A DNA stretch of 64,000 bases, from the NCBI RefSeq assembly GCF_000988165.1, contig NW_020169300.1, positions 62,001-126,000 on the forward strand, given 5' to 3'. This document shows positions 9,455 through 20,600 of this stretch, piece after piece (within the stretch, counting starts at the first letter, position 1; each line of letters opens with the position of its first letter). A program made the position numbers and the translations under genes. This DNA comes from Vairimorpha ceranae (Eukaryota; Microsporidia; Nosematidae). The notes under the pieces are model-generated. The model did not search any database. It was given only the letters and a program-made list of their open reading frames with translations, and was not told where the DNA came from.

Positions 9455-9480
9455 AAAGCAAGGTGTTATGGCCTTGCTTT
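9455..9480. other. Perfect 9-bp-stem hairpin in the 3' flank of a secreted-protein gene
   Basis: AAAGCAAGG (9455-9463) pairs with CCTTGCTTT (9472-9480) across an 8-base loop. It stands 44 bases beyond the stop of the minus-strand gene 9525-9773 and is GC-rich for this region. It might be a 3'-UTR or termination element; this is inferred from position only. Confidence 0.7.
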
Positions 9481-9524
9481 CTGCAAAAGTAAAATAAGAA
9501 TATAATATGAAATTTATAACACAT

Positions 9525-9773
9525 TTATTTCAATAGGGCAGTTACTAAGCAAGCAGCACAAACTGTAAACATCGATATAGAGGATACACATCCATTACTT
9601 TTCTTACCATCTTTCTTTTTTGATTTATTACTTTTTTTACTGTCTTTTTTATCATTAGAGTCATCATCATCTTCACTATCTTGTGAACCTTTCGTACCAG
9701 ATTTTGAAGATTCCTTAGTTTGTGCAACAATAAATGTAAGAAGAGAAGCAAGTATAATGAAAATTTTCTGCAT
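9525..9773 (-). CDS. Small secreted Ser/Lys/Asp-rich protein
   Basis: 82 residues. The signal peptide is MQKIFIILASLLTFIVA with a likely cleavage after VA-Q. The mature part is a low-complexity Ser/Lys/Asp stretch (acidic DSEDDDDSND followed by lysine-serine repeats). It ends in a hydrophobic tail (SMFTVCAACLVTALLK), which could be a GPI-anchor signal or a membrane segment. Two cysteines in the tail and one before it. The start ATG follows AACCCTT. No homologue is recognised. A spore-wall or surface role is plausible for such a protein but unproven. Confidence 0.75.
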   Translation of the reverse strand: MQKIFIILASLLTFIVAQTKESSKSGTKGSQDSEDDDDSNDKKDSKKSNKSKKKDGKKSNGCVSSISMFTVCAACLVTALLK

Positions 9774-10311
9774 AAGGGTTCAAGAAAAAAATCTATTTAT
9801 ACTTTTTTAATTTAGTTTGTTGGTAAATAAACAAACTAAGTAAACAAAAAACACAGCATTTATGTACATTTTCAGTTTGTTTTTATAATTTACAATAAAT
9901 TAAAATTATTTTGTAAACAAAAAAAATTTGCAATTAAAAATTAATGTTTGAAAAGTTTTGTAATTTCAATCAAAAAGTTGACAGTGTTTAATTAAATAGG
10001 TAGTCAACAATAAAATTTAGAAATTAAATCTCTTTTTTATTAAGTGTATTAAAGAATCTGCATAGCTCTATTTCGATCTAAAAAATGTTTATTAGAAAAA
10101 TATAGACAAATAAATTATAATACCATAATAAATCTATACGTATATAAATTACAACTAATAGATGCCTACAACTATATTTTAAAGCAAAAATAATTTGAAC
10201 TAAACTGAAATTTATTATTAATACACAAAATGTAAAATATTGATCATTACATTTATCTAAGGTGATGTCTTAACGTTATTCTCTAAATCTTTTTTTTTAT
10301 GTTTAGCCCAT
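9774..10311. other. Divergent intergenic region between two secreted/membrane genes
   Basis: No gene seen. Near 9820-9850 there are close-set TAAACAAA-type motifs (AATAAACAAACT, AGTAAACAAA), and TGTAAACAAA recurs near 9910. These resemble forkhead sites upstream of the minus-strand secreted gene. Confidence 0.5.
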
Positions 10312-10761
10312 ATGATAATATTGCAAATCTTTTTCGTAGCTGTAATAAAATGCTCTGTTAAAATTTGCAATACAAAAGTAGATGAAGGAACATTATCTTT
10401 TTCGTTCAATAAATCACCATATTATGTTATATTTGAATATCCAGAAGGTGTTAATTTTTTAGATAAAGAGTTGTATACAAAAACACAACAGATAAATTTT
10501 TCTAGAAATATTTATAGAAGTATAATTAAAATTAATAAAGAAACTAATATAAAATATAAAAAATATATATGTAAGGAATATGAATACGATTTATTGATAG
10601 AAAAAGGTATTTTATTTAAATTTTGGATTTTTAAGAATAATAAAATTAACTATATAGAACTACTTGACTGGATGCCTGTTCCTGATTTTTCAATGATTTT
10701 TGTCGGAAGTTTAAGTTTAGGTATTTTGTTATGTTTGATTTTAAAAACATTCTTTACATAA
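10312..10761 (+). CDS. Predicted type I membrane protein, unknown
   Basis: 149 residues with an N-terminal signal segment (MIILQIFFVAVIKCSVKIC) and a C-terminal membrane helix (about 127-146, MIFVGSLSLGILLCLIL) leaving a four-residue cytosolic tail. The lumenal part of about 105 residues is Lys/Tyr/Asn-rich with a KYKKYICKEYEYD stretch and no recognisable domain. The start ATG follows TTTAGCCCAT. It may belong to the ER/Golgi or the surface. It lacks the PFxY motif found in the membrane proteins at 22.9-31.9 kb. Confidence 0.75.
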   Translation: MIILQIFFVAVIKCSVKICNTKVDEGTLSFSFNKSPYYVIFEYPEGVNFLDKELYTKTQQINFSRNIYRSIIKINKETNIKYKKYICKEYEYDLLIEKGILFKFWIFKNNKINYIELLDWMPVPDFSMIFVGSLSLGILLCLILKTFFT

Positions 10762-10881
10762 ATTTAATTTAAGAATTGGTACAATGATTAAAAAATAAAT
10801 GTAAAAAGTTATTTGTAAATTTTACTAAAATAAATACATTAAAAATATGTATTTGAATTTTAAAATAATTGTAACCCTCTT

Positions 10882-12780
10882 ATGAAAAATATAATAACAT
10901 TTGAACCATTGATAGAAACTTTTAAAGAGGTTTATTGTCATCTGTTGACAATAAATAATACTAGAATACTTATTAATTGTGGTGGTGATTTATCTTTCTA
11001 TACACAAGAATTATTAAACATCATTAACAGCTGTGATTGTATTTTAGTCACATCTTTTGATTCTGCTTGTATAAATGGGTTATGGACAATTTTAGATCGC
11101 GGGTACTTCAAACCTGTTTATATGAGTGTACCTATAAAGGAATATTCATTAATATTTCATCCATTTGAATATAAAAACATTTTTGAGATAAAATATTTAC
11201 AGCCCTTTAATGTTAACAATGTTCAAATATGTGCATTCGCTTCAGGCAATTCACTCGGTGCTTCACTTTTTAAAATAACATCTAATCTTGAAAATATATA
11301 CGTAGGATACAATATTAATCATCGGAAAGAAAATCATTTAAATGGTATTGATTTAAAAAATATTACTGACAGTTATGTATTTATTACTAACACGAATTAT
11401 TGTATAAAAGAAAATATAAACTCTAGTACTAGAAATGAACAATTTTTAAATTTAATTAAAAATTGGTTTACTTCTAAAAATAAAAAAATGATAATTTACG
11501 TTACGTATCCTAGACTTCATGAAATAGGGCTATTACTTAATACAATAAAAGATAAAAAGATAGTTATACTTGATAAATACATTAAAAAATTTATTAATAA
11601 ATCAAAAAATATGATTGAGTGGAGTAATACAAGTCTTATAGAACAAAATGATGTGTATGAATATTCAAATATAGAAAAAGTAGAATATTATTCGCTACTT
11701 AATGATTTTGATATATGTATTTTACTTGATGATGATATATCTTTACTAGATAAATTTAATGATGAAAATTTATGTGTTATTTTTATTGATAAAAAATTCA
11801 ATATAACGCATAAACCAATATATCAATATAACGGTAGTTATGAAATTAAGACCGATATAAAGGAAAATGATATTTTTGAAGAAAGTAGTGAAGAAGAAAT
11901 AGAAAAACATTGGAGTGAACTGAAAAATGAATTAAAATTTGATTATAACGGCAATATTATTGAAGAGAGTACACTCAATACTAATGATTTATTTTTAGAA
12001 ACGTATAGGGATATTTATGGATACCCAAGTTTAGAACCAATTAAAAAAAAGATTTGTTACAAAACAAAAGATAAATTTAATTTATATAAGAAAATTAGAA
12101 ATTACGATGATTATGGCGAGTATATTGATAAAGAAAAATTTGTGGTAAAAATTGAAAGGAATGAGAGAATATTAGAACCTGTTACCACAGTAAAAGTTTA
12201 TTCAGAGACAAAAAAACTTATTAAATCTGATTTTATACCAAAATGTAAAATGCAGATTTTTAATCTGCAAGGATCTAGTGATTTAAAAAATATTAAAGTT
12301 ATTTTACAGAATATTGATAGTAAAAAAATTCTTCTTGTTGAAGATTCTTTAGTAAATGCCAAATTTATGTATTCTTATTTACTATGTGCAGTAAAAAATG
12401 TTCAAATATGCAATTCACTAATTAATTTAAGTAGCAGTAAAAATATTAATATATTAAATGTATCTGATATAATGAATAATATGGAAAATGAAGGTGTTAA
12501 GGTTTATAATAGTAAAATGTTTAGATTTAAAGGTTTTAGAGAAGATGATAAATTAAAATATATAGAGAGACCAGATAAAATTACTGTCTGCGATTTTAAT
12601 AATTTAACAAAAAAATTAATGAGTGTAAATTTAAAGATTGAAAAAAATAAAAATGTCTATGTGGTGCAAGACAAAGTGCGGGTAAAAATAGAACAAGATA
12701 AAATTATATTGGATGGAGAGGTAGGAGATATTTATTATCATATAAAAGATATAATATATGATTCTATAATATCTTTATAG
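10882..12780 (+). CDS. CFT2: Cleavage and polyadenylation factor subunit CPSF100/Cft2
   Basis: A 632-residue nuclear protein. CPSF100 is the inactive metallo-beta-lactamase partner of the endonuclease CPSF73 in pre-mRNA 3' processing. Seen: the N-terminal strand pair (YCHLLTINNTRILINCGGD), the slot where active enzymes carry HxHxDH reads TSFDSACING (57-66), SGNSLGAS (121-128) matches the AGHxxGG motif with the His replaced, and YNINHRKENHLNG matches the family's YNHxKERHLNG. The acidic middle (DIFEESSEEEIEKHW) and a C-terminal beta-CASP/KH-like part complete it. Yeast Cft2 has 859 residues. The start follows GTAACCCTCTT. CPSF30 is encoded elsewhere in the window. Confidence 0.9.
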   Translation: MKNIITFEPLIETFKEVYCHLLTINNTRILINCGGDLSFYTQELLNIINSCDCILVTSFDSACINGLWTILDRGYFKPVYMSVPIKEYSLIFHPFEYKNIFEIKYLQPFNVNNVQICAFASGNSLGASLFKITSNLENIYVGYNINHRKENHLNGIDLKNITDSYVFITNTNYCIKENINSSTRNEQFLNLIKNWFTSKNKKMIIYVTYPRLHEIGLLLNTIKDKKIVILDKYIKKFINKSKNMIEWSNTSLIEQNDVYEYSNIEKVEYYSLLNDFDICILLDDDISLLDKFNDENLCVIFIDKKFNITHKPIYQYNGSYEIKTDIKENDIFEESSEEEIEKHWSELKNELKFDYNGNIIEESTLNTNDLFLETYRDIYGYPSLEPIKKKICYKTKDKFNLYKKIRNYDDYGEYIDKEKFVVKIERNERILEPVTTVKVYSETKKLIKSDFIPKCKMQIFNLQGSSDLKNIKVILQNIDSKKILLVEDSLVNAKFMYSYLLCAVKNVQICNSLINLSSSKNINILNVSDIMNNMENEGVKVYNSKMFRFKGFREDDKLKYIERPDKITVCDFNNLTKKLMSVNLKIEKNKNVYVVQDKVRVKIEQDKIILDGEVGDIYYHIKDIIYDSIISL

Positions 12781-12825
12781 CAGTTAAATATCTTTTAATG
12801 TTATATAAACACTTTATTTTAAAAA

Positions 12826-13011
12826 TTAATATATTATGTAACAGATATCACTTCCTTTTATTGATATTTGTGGTAAAACATCCTCTCTAATTTTAACATT
12901 CTTTAGTAATATATTGCTTTGTTTATCTATTTTAGTAACATCCCCTTCTATAGTTAAATTTTCTTTAGTAGTAACTGTTATTCTTTTATTTTTTATTTTT
13001 TTTATTAGCAT
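12826..13011 (-). CDS. Sm-fold protein, closest to SmD1
   Basis: Only 61 residues, against about 80-120 for SmD1. Sm1 motif: RITVTTKENLTIEGDVTKID followed by SNILLKNVKI. Sm2 motif: ISIKGSDICYIIY, which matches the family's hallmark IRGNNIRY. The LPQISIKG run favours SmD1 over LSm2/LSm4 but the choice is not certain. The C-terminal RG tail is missing. Sm proteins form the seven-member ring on spliceosomal snRNAs, so some splicing is implied. The ATG follows CTACCCTTAAATT. It is 45 bases downstream of CPSF100's stop, in convergent orientation. Confidence 0.78.
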   Translation of the reverse strand: MLIKKIKNKRITVTTKENLTIEGDVTKIDKQSNILLKNVKIREDVLPQISIKGSDICYIIY

Positions 13012-13063
13012 AATTTAAGGGTAGCAAGCACAAGCTTAAAATATAAAAATTAGTTAGGGGTAA

Positions 13064-13513
13064 ATGACTATTGAACAAAAAATAGTAGATGTTTTATATC
13101 TAGATTATGTATTGTATAAGATAGTAGATGCATATAATAAAACAATCTATCAAAAATTAAAAAAAAGTGAAAAGCAAATAAAAGATCCAAATCTACTTCC
13201 CGATATACTTTTTTATAAAAATATTGCTAGTTTAATTAAAAATAGTCTAGACGTAAAATATGATGAAGAAGTTTATAAAAAAATCTTGTACGTCAGAGTG
13301 TTACAAATATTAGATAAAAATTCTTTAAATCCATTAAAAGCCATCACTGAAGTTAATTTATATTTAAAAACTTTAGAAAAAAAAGTTTTTGTGTCGGGAA
13401 TGAAATATTTTACTGGATGTGATACATCTCCCGTATTAGATTGGCTTAATGACATTTATAAGTCGTTTGATGTTCCTTATTTATTCAAAGAGTGCGTTAA
13501 ATTAATCGAATAA
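13064..13513 (+). CDS. Hypothetical helical protein
   Basis: 149 residues, Lys/Leu/Tyr-rich, predicted mostly helical, without signal peptide, membrane helix or recognised motif. It starts 52 bases from the divergent Sm gene. The ATG is preceded by a GGGG run (GTTAGGGGTAA) instead of CCC. The ending (FTGCDTSPVLDWLNDIY, then FDVPYLFKECVKLIE) is the least biased part and the best handle for a profile search. It is convergent with the next gene, 21 bases apart. Confidence 0.7.
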   Translation: MTIEQKIVDVLYLDYVLYKIVDAYNKTIYQKLKKSEKQIKDPNLLPDILFYKNIASLIKNSLDVKYDEEVYKKILYVRVLQILDKNSLNPLKAITEVNLYLKTLEKKVFVSGMKYFTGCDTSPVLDWLNDIYKSFDVPYLFKECVKLIE

Positions 13514-13534
13514 AAAATTTATAAAGATAAATAA

Positions 13535-14452
13535 TTATTTAATTAAAGCGTAATTAATACCTTCATAAGGGATGTGATCACCTTCTAGGCCTATTTTATA
13601 CACATTTCCATTATTATATGCATAATCTCCTATTTCTAAATCTCTACTTAAAATATCCTCTAAAAAATCAAGATTTACATTATTTTTACACTCAACGTGT
13701 TTAATACTTACATTTTTATAGTTCACTATTGCTAAATAATTTTTATTACAATCTAACCCATTAAAAAATCTGTATTCCTTATCATCTCTTTTAAAACAGG
13801 ATGAAGAATAAACTAGTAAATCATAACCACAATATTTGTACCATCTTTCTTCTGTACTTTTATATTCTTTACAAATTTCTTCAAATGTCATTTCTAAATA
13901 TTCATAAACATCGACAACCCTGTAGTAAGAATCCTCAAATATAATATTCTTATTTTTTAGTATCTTAAAATGTACAAATATTTTTGAATTATTAATTTTT
14001 GTAAGAACACTATCTTGAATGAAAATTATGTTTTCTTTATTCTGTTGATAAATTAATTTATTAAAAAGGTCTAAATATAAATCTATGCCTTTTTTTAAGA
14101 AATGAAAAGAAGCTATTTCTTTTAAATCTGCATTAATTTTATACAAAACGGGACTTGTTAACTTACTTTCATTTGTAGAACTTTTTGTTTGTTTTGTAAA
14201 TTTATTGTCAAAAAAAGATTTATCTCTGCATAAATTACCAGAATCAAAAACTTCCCTATTAAGTTTTTTTTTTATACGTGAAGTAGAAGAACTTTCCTGA
14301 AAGTCACTAAGTCTAGGAATATGATTATCTCCTATGAAAAACTGGGATTTGGGATAATAACAATATGATAGTGTAGATATATGTGTAGGAAAGGTTGATA
14401 TAGAAGTAATTTGCCCTTCTTCTTCTTCTGAAGAACATATAACATAATCCAT
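13535..14452 (-). CDS. Hypothetical protein with acidic N terminus
   Basis: 305 residues. The N-terminal 110 residues are Ser-rich and probably disordered, beginning MDYVICSSEEEEG. The remaining part looks globular: YYRVVDVYEYLEM, then ERWYKYCGYDLLVYSS, and a C-terminal beta-rich segment (IGDYAYNNGNVYKIGLEG) like a small barrel. No family is recognised. The start at 14452 follows TAACCCTA. No signal peptide, so nuclear or cytosolic. Confidence 0.72.
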   Translation of the reverse strand: MDYVICSSEEEEGQITSISTFPTHISTLSYCYYPKSQFFIGDNHIPRLSDFQESSSTSRIKKKLNREVFDSGNLCRDKSFFDNKFTKQTKSSTNESKLTSPVLYKINADLKEIASFHFLKKGIDLYLDLFNKLIYQQNKENIIFIQDSVLTKINNSKIFVHFKILKNKNIIFEDSYYRVVDVYEYLEMTFEEICKEYKSTEERWYKYCGYDLLVYSSSCFKRDDKEYRFFNGLDCNKNYLAIVNYKNVSIKHVECKNNVNLDFLEDILSRDLEIGDYAYNNGNVYKIGLEGDHIPYEGINYALIK

Positions 14453-14618
14453 TAGGGTTAAAAATTATAAAGTATATCAATATATATAAAAAGTTTGAAT
14501 CTGAATATTTATAAATAAGTCAATACGACAGAGCTAAATATTACAATTAGGTAAAGATATAAAAAAAAGTATTTTTATTTTCTTTTAAAAGAAGGTTTAA
14601 ATATAAAAATTATATAAG

Positions 14619-14663
14619 AAATAGCCTTAAATTTGTAAACATACAGATTTTAAAGGCTATTTT
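14619..14663. promoter_or_regulatory. Inverted repeat just upstream of the GRASP-repeat gene
   Basis: AAATAGCC (14619-14626) is mirrored by GGCTATTT (14655-14662) and the match continues inward as CCTTAAA against TTTAAAGG with one extra base. The arm ends about 16 bases before the ATG at 14679. It could be a protein-binding palindrome or a 5'-leader hairpin. Only its symmetry and position support a regulatory role. Confidence 0.6.
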
Positions 14664-14678
14664 TTTGTGCCCTTAAAA

Positions 14679-17600
14679 ATGGGAAATACATCATCAAAAA
14701 TTCCTTCATTACAAATCTTAAAAATCACTGAAAATAGCATATCGCATAAAAACAACATACTTCCTTTTATGCACACAATTGTTAAAATAAATGATATACC
14801 TGTAAGTGATAAAACTGATGCATTAGAAATAGTGAAAATGTGGGAGCAAGAAGATTTAGATTTATTTTTAAGAGATTTAAGGACAAGTACAAATTTTCAT
14901 CTTGTAATTCCTAAGAAAGTATCTGATGCAAGATTAGGAATGAGTGTAAATTTCACTGATGACATTATTGATTTGTTTACAGTAAAAATTTTACAGGTCA
15001 TTGAAGGATCTCCTGCACAGCAGTGTGGTTTATTACAACATGATTATATTCTTGGTGTAGAAGGGATACCAATGGAAAATGAGAATAAATTATTGAAATA
15101 TATTGAGAAGAAAAAGAAAGATGGTATGACTTTACTTGTGTTTAATGAAAAGATGAATTTTATAAGAAAAGTTCACTTTATTGTAAAAAGTGGGTTAAGT
15201 TTATATGGATGCAAAATAGGACTAGGTGTATTGTATGCAATTCCGGGAGACAAAAGAAATATTACTGTAGAATTTGATCAAGAAGTTATTAATAGAAAAA
15301 TAGAAGAATTTAAAAAAGATAATACAAAGGAGATAGAAAGTAGTGAAGAAAATACTAACTATCAAAATTTAGATAAAGTTAATGAAAATTCGAAAGCAGT
15401 TAAAATTGAAAACGAACGTGAAGATAATCGTTTTGATGACGATGTAAGCATTAAATCTAGAAGCAATGTAAATAGTGAGAAAATAAATGATGAACAAAGT
15501 AAAAATAAAGACGGTGAGGTTGCAGATAAAAGCGAATTGGAGAATGAAATGACAAAAAATATTTATAAAAAGAATAAATCTGCACACAAAGCGATCCAAA
15601 CAAAGAATAAAGATGAAGAACAATATAAAAAAGATCCTTTGAACGAAACAACAAAATATATGGATAGAGATGAAACAGTTGATAAAAAATCTACGAATGA
15701 AACAATGTCGGGTCTGAATGAGACTACACAAGATTTTAATGTTAAAAAAGACCAAAATCAAAATGAAAGAGATAAATTATCACATAAAACTAAAAAAAGT
15801 TTTAATGAGAATCAAAGTACATTTAACAAAAGTAAATCAATAAACGATCTTAGAAAAAGCGATATTGAAGATAAAAAAAGTGAAATTACTGAGAAACAAA
15901 AGTCTTTAAATAAAAGTGCAAAAATTACAAATGAAGATAAAAAACAAAATTTATTTGACGAAAGTAGATCATTACATAATTCTACAAATGGAAATATTGA
16001 AGGTAAAATGAGTGAAATTGCACATAAAGATAATCTTGTTTCTGAAGACGTCAAACAAAATGGTAAAGAAATTAATGAAAAAAATAAATCGGTACGTGAA
16101 CCTACACAAGATACTGTTAAAGGTAAACAGAGTGAGATTACTGAGAAATATAAATCTGTTAATGAAGATGAAAAAGTCGATGAAGAGAGTAAATCGACAT
16201 GCGAATCTTTACAGGTGGATGTTAAAGATAAACAGAGTGAAATTATTGAGAGACATGGATCTATACGTGAATTTACAAAAAGCAATGTAGAAGATAAACA
16301 GAGTGAAATTATTGAGAAACATGGATCTATACTCGAACCTTTACAAGGAATTTCTGATCATAAAGATGAAAAAATTACTGATGATAATAAATCTGTTAAA
16401 GAAGACATGAAAGAGCGAAGTATTAAAGAGATTGGTGACAAAAGTAAATTGGAAGATGACTTGATAAAAAGCAATAACGAAGACAAACAGAATGAAAGTA
16501 TTAAAAAAAACAAATCTGTACAAGAAAATAGTGACCAAGAAAGTAATGACAAAAGTAAATCTTTACAAGAGAGGGAAGCAGATGTTAATAACAAAAATAA
16601 ATTGGTAAATGAATCTGCAAAAGACGATATCGAAGGTAAAATGGGAGAATGTGCTTACAAAGATAATTCTGTTTATGAAGATGTCAAACAAAATGTTGAA
16701 GAAATCAATGAAAAAAATAAATCTGTACATGAACCTACACAAGATATTGTTAAAGATAAACAGAGTGAGATTATTGAGAAACATGAAGATGTAAAAAAAC
16801 AAAGTGACAGTGAAAATTACGATAAAGTTAAATCAGAAAATGAATTTATTAAAAGTAACATTGAAGATAAACAGAATGGAATCACTGAGAAACATGAAGA
16901 TGCAAAAGAACAAAGTGTCGAAGAAGTTAATGAAAAAAGTAGATCTGTACATGAATCTATAAAAACCACTGATGAAGATAACCAAAGGGAACATAATCAG
17001 AAATTAGATTCTGTACATAAAGATGTAAAAGAAACTGATGATAAAAGTAAATCAGTAGATAAATCAACAAAAATTAACACTGAAGATAAACAAAATGGAA
17101 ACATTACAAAAAATAAATCTGTACATGAGGAAATAAAAGAAGAAAGTATCGAAGAAGATAGAGAAAAAAGTAAATCAATTCATGAACAAATACAAGACAC
17201 TATCGAAGATAAAAACAATGAAATTACGAACATTGGCAGGTCTGTACATGAAAACACGCAAGAAATAAGTGAAGTAAAAGTTAACGACAAAAGTAAATCT
17301 AAAGAAGAAAATACAAAGGAGCAAAGTCTCGAGGAAGCAAGAGACAGAAGTAAATCAATACAAAAAAATACACAAGAAATAAGTGAAGTAGAAGTTAACG
17401 ATAAAAGTGAATCTAAAGAAGAAAACACAAAGGAGCAAAGTCTCAACGAAGCAAGAGACAGAAGTAAATCAATACAAAAGAATACACAAGAAATAAGTGA
17501 AGTAAAAGTTAACGACAAAAGTAAATCAATATATGGATCTACAAAAAGAAATATCGAAGATACAAAAAGTGAAATTGTCGACAAAAATAAATTTTTACAA

Positions 17601-20600
17601 GAGCTGAGTGATGATAAAGTTAATGACATTAATGAATCTTTACACAAAAACACACAAAAACAAAGTGAAGAAGAGATAAAAGGCAAAAGCGAAACAGTTC
17701 ATGAGTTGACAGAAAGCAATGTCAAAGATCAACAGAGTAAAATTATTGAAAAGAGTAAAATTTTAAACGAACAAAATGATGAAAGAGTGGATGACGAAAA
17801 TAAATCAATAAATGAATCTATAAAAAGCAATATAGAAGATATACAGAGTGAAATAATTGAAAAAAATAAATCCACATTTAAACCTATACAAGATGTTTCG
17901 GATGTCAAAACTGAAAATGTTATTGAAGTAAGTAAATCTGTAGATAAAAATACGCAAAGACAAACCGAGGAAAGGATCACTGAAAAAAGTAAATTAGTAG
18001 GTGAACCCGCAAAAAATAATGTAGAGGACGAACAGAATGAATTTATTGAGAAAAATAAATCTGTACACGAAGACATTAAAGAACGAAATGAAGCACGAAA
18101 TTCAACAGTTAATGAAAAAAGCAAATCTGTGAGTAAAAGCTTGAAAGATTTTAATGAAGATGAACAGAAAGAAGTTTATGACAAAAATGCATCTATAGAT
18201 GAAATAACAAAAAATTTAAATAAAAGAAATGATCAAAATAAATCTGTACACGAAAACACACAAGTGCAAAGTGACAAAGAAATCACTGACGAAAACAAAT
18301 CTGTACATGAAAACGTGAATGAACAAAGTATTGGAAAGGCCGGCGGCAAAAGTTATGTAAAACATGAAACGGTGCATAGCATAGAAGAAAATTCACATAT
18401 GAGAAATTTTCTTGATAAACATACACAAAATTTAAATGAAGATAAGAACAGTAATCTTACCATTAAAAGTACACATCTGAATGAAGCAATAAAATCTGAA
18501 ATTAAAGATGAACAAGGTGCATCCGTTGATAACGATTTTGTACATGAAACATCTAAAGAATTTATTGAAGGTAAAAGTGAAGAATTTAATGATTACAAAG
18601 CAGTTAATGAAACATCCGAAGTTTTAAACGAAACTAGTGACGAGTCAAGTATTGACAACAACACTTTACATGAAACTTTAAAAGACAAGATTGATGATAA
18701 AGACAAAATAGAAAAAAATATGTACGGAACTTCTTTACAAGATAACATTGATACAAAGATGAGAAATAACATCAATCAAGATGCAATTGATAAAGAAACT
18801 AAAGCCAATGACACTCTTAAAGATTTAAATCTTATAGATTCTGAAATAAGAAAAGGTGTTATATCCGAAGCTTCTTCAAAAAACGTTAATCAAGATCAAC
18901 CTATAAATAAACTTAATGAAAGTGAAAACAGTAAATTGTTAGAAGATTCTAATTTTAAGAATCAATTAAGTGAAAATAAAAATGAGACTACAATGACAAA
19001 TAGCAATAATTCTGATATAACAACATCACAAAGAACTGAATTAATAGAATCGGACAAAAAAACAAGCGTAAAGTCAAATTCTTTTAATGCATCTAAAATA
19101 ATGACAGATGAAAAAAATGTGTCTGATTTTAAGCATAAAGAGACAAATTCAGAAAGGGCGTTATCAGCTGATAATACTGGCAATTTTAAAAATTCTGGCA
19201 GATATTCAACAAATGTAAAATTAGAAGATGTTATTACTGATACAACTAAAAGTAATACTAGTCTGTTCCAACAAAGTTTATTAAGCAAAAAAGATAATAT
19301 TTCAAATGAATCTATCAAAATAGTGGAAGATAAACATTCAGACGTAAAGAGTCTTCTAAACGAACGTAGTTTATTTACAAAGTTTGCAATAAATAAGGAA
19401 GAGACACTAATTACATCCTCTGAAAACATTAAAGCATCTGAGGAAGAGAAAGTAAAAGATAAAAATACATTGTTAATACACCCTTCACAAAAATCTTTAG
19501 ATAAAGGAGATATGACAAAAAATAGTACTTTTTTTAAAACGACTGTAGAAATTAATGATAATGAACATACAGAGAATGCTCTAAGTACTTCTTTGGATAT
19601 TAATGACAGAAGAAATAATGATTCCGTTACTAAAAATAATCTACAAGAAAAGATAAACACAGCAAATGAAAACTCTTTCAGTACAAAATTATTGAATAAT
19701 ATGACACATAATTTTGATGAAGGTAAAAGTTTAATAAGAGATAAATCTGATAAGATTAATCAAGTAAATTCTTATACAAGCATTAACGATAACAAAAATA
19801 TAAGCGATTCTGTACAAGAAGAAGATTTTAACAATTTGAATGATGCTGAGGAAAAAATAAATATACAAAATAAGAGTGGTCAAACCACTTTAAGGGAAAA
19901 TTCAATTTTTAAAAATACAGAAATTTGTAATCAGACATCTAAAATAAATAGTTTGAATAAAATTGCTGATGAAAAATTTCATGGCACGAATGAACCGTTA
20001 GAGAATAATATTAGTGATAAAGATAGAAGTAAAACTGAAGTATATGACAGTATTAAAAGAAATACAAAAGTATATCTAGAAGAAACTAGAAAGACAGGTG
20101 GCACTACTCACGTTTCAGAAATATTAAACAATGAAGATCTTAAAGAAACAATTGAAATGTCAAATAGTAACGAGGTAAGTAAAAACTTTAATTCTGATGT
20201 AAAAAATAATGTTACCGATAGATCTGAAAAAGAACAGGTAAATAAGCATAGTATAATTTATGATAAAGATGAATTACACAATAATATTAATAATCATCTA
20301 CAGAAGGAATCAAAAAGTGGAACAGATACACATTCAAATTTTATTAATTCAAATATGAGTAATTTTCAGAAGGATTATACTAAACAATCAAAAGAAAGAA
20401 GTAAATGTAGCGAAGTCTTTACAAATGATGATTTAGAAAGTAAACTAAGCATGTCAAAAAATCTTGAAAATAATAATAAATTGACACAATACGAGGATAA
20501 AGATAACAAATTTAATGAACCAGTCAAAAATACTGAAAAATTAGAAAGTAATAGTATATTAATTTCTAAAACAATCCTGAATAATTTACCTAGTAAATCG

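Larger units (their letters stand above)
8801..9524. other. Intergenic region with tandem duplication and hairpin
   Basis: About 720 bases. It contains a 93-bp tandem duplication (8864-9049) and a 9-bp-stem hairpin (9455-9480), both listed separately. An open frame over the second duplicate copy starts on TTG and is not credible. Confidence 0.6.

Noticed and set aside
10312..10761. Sixth member of the PFxY family
   Set aside because: It is a type I membrane protein of similar size, but its ectodomain lacks the PFxY and K-x-W pattern.
14667..14678. GTG start four codons before the GRASP ATG
   Set aside because: The CCC signal and the myristoylation sequence MGNTSSK point to the ATG at 14679.
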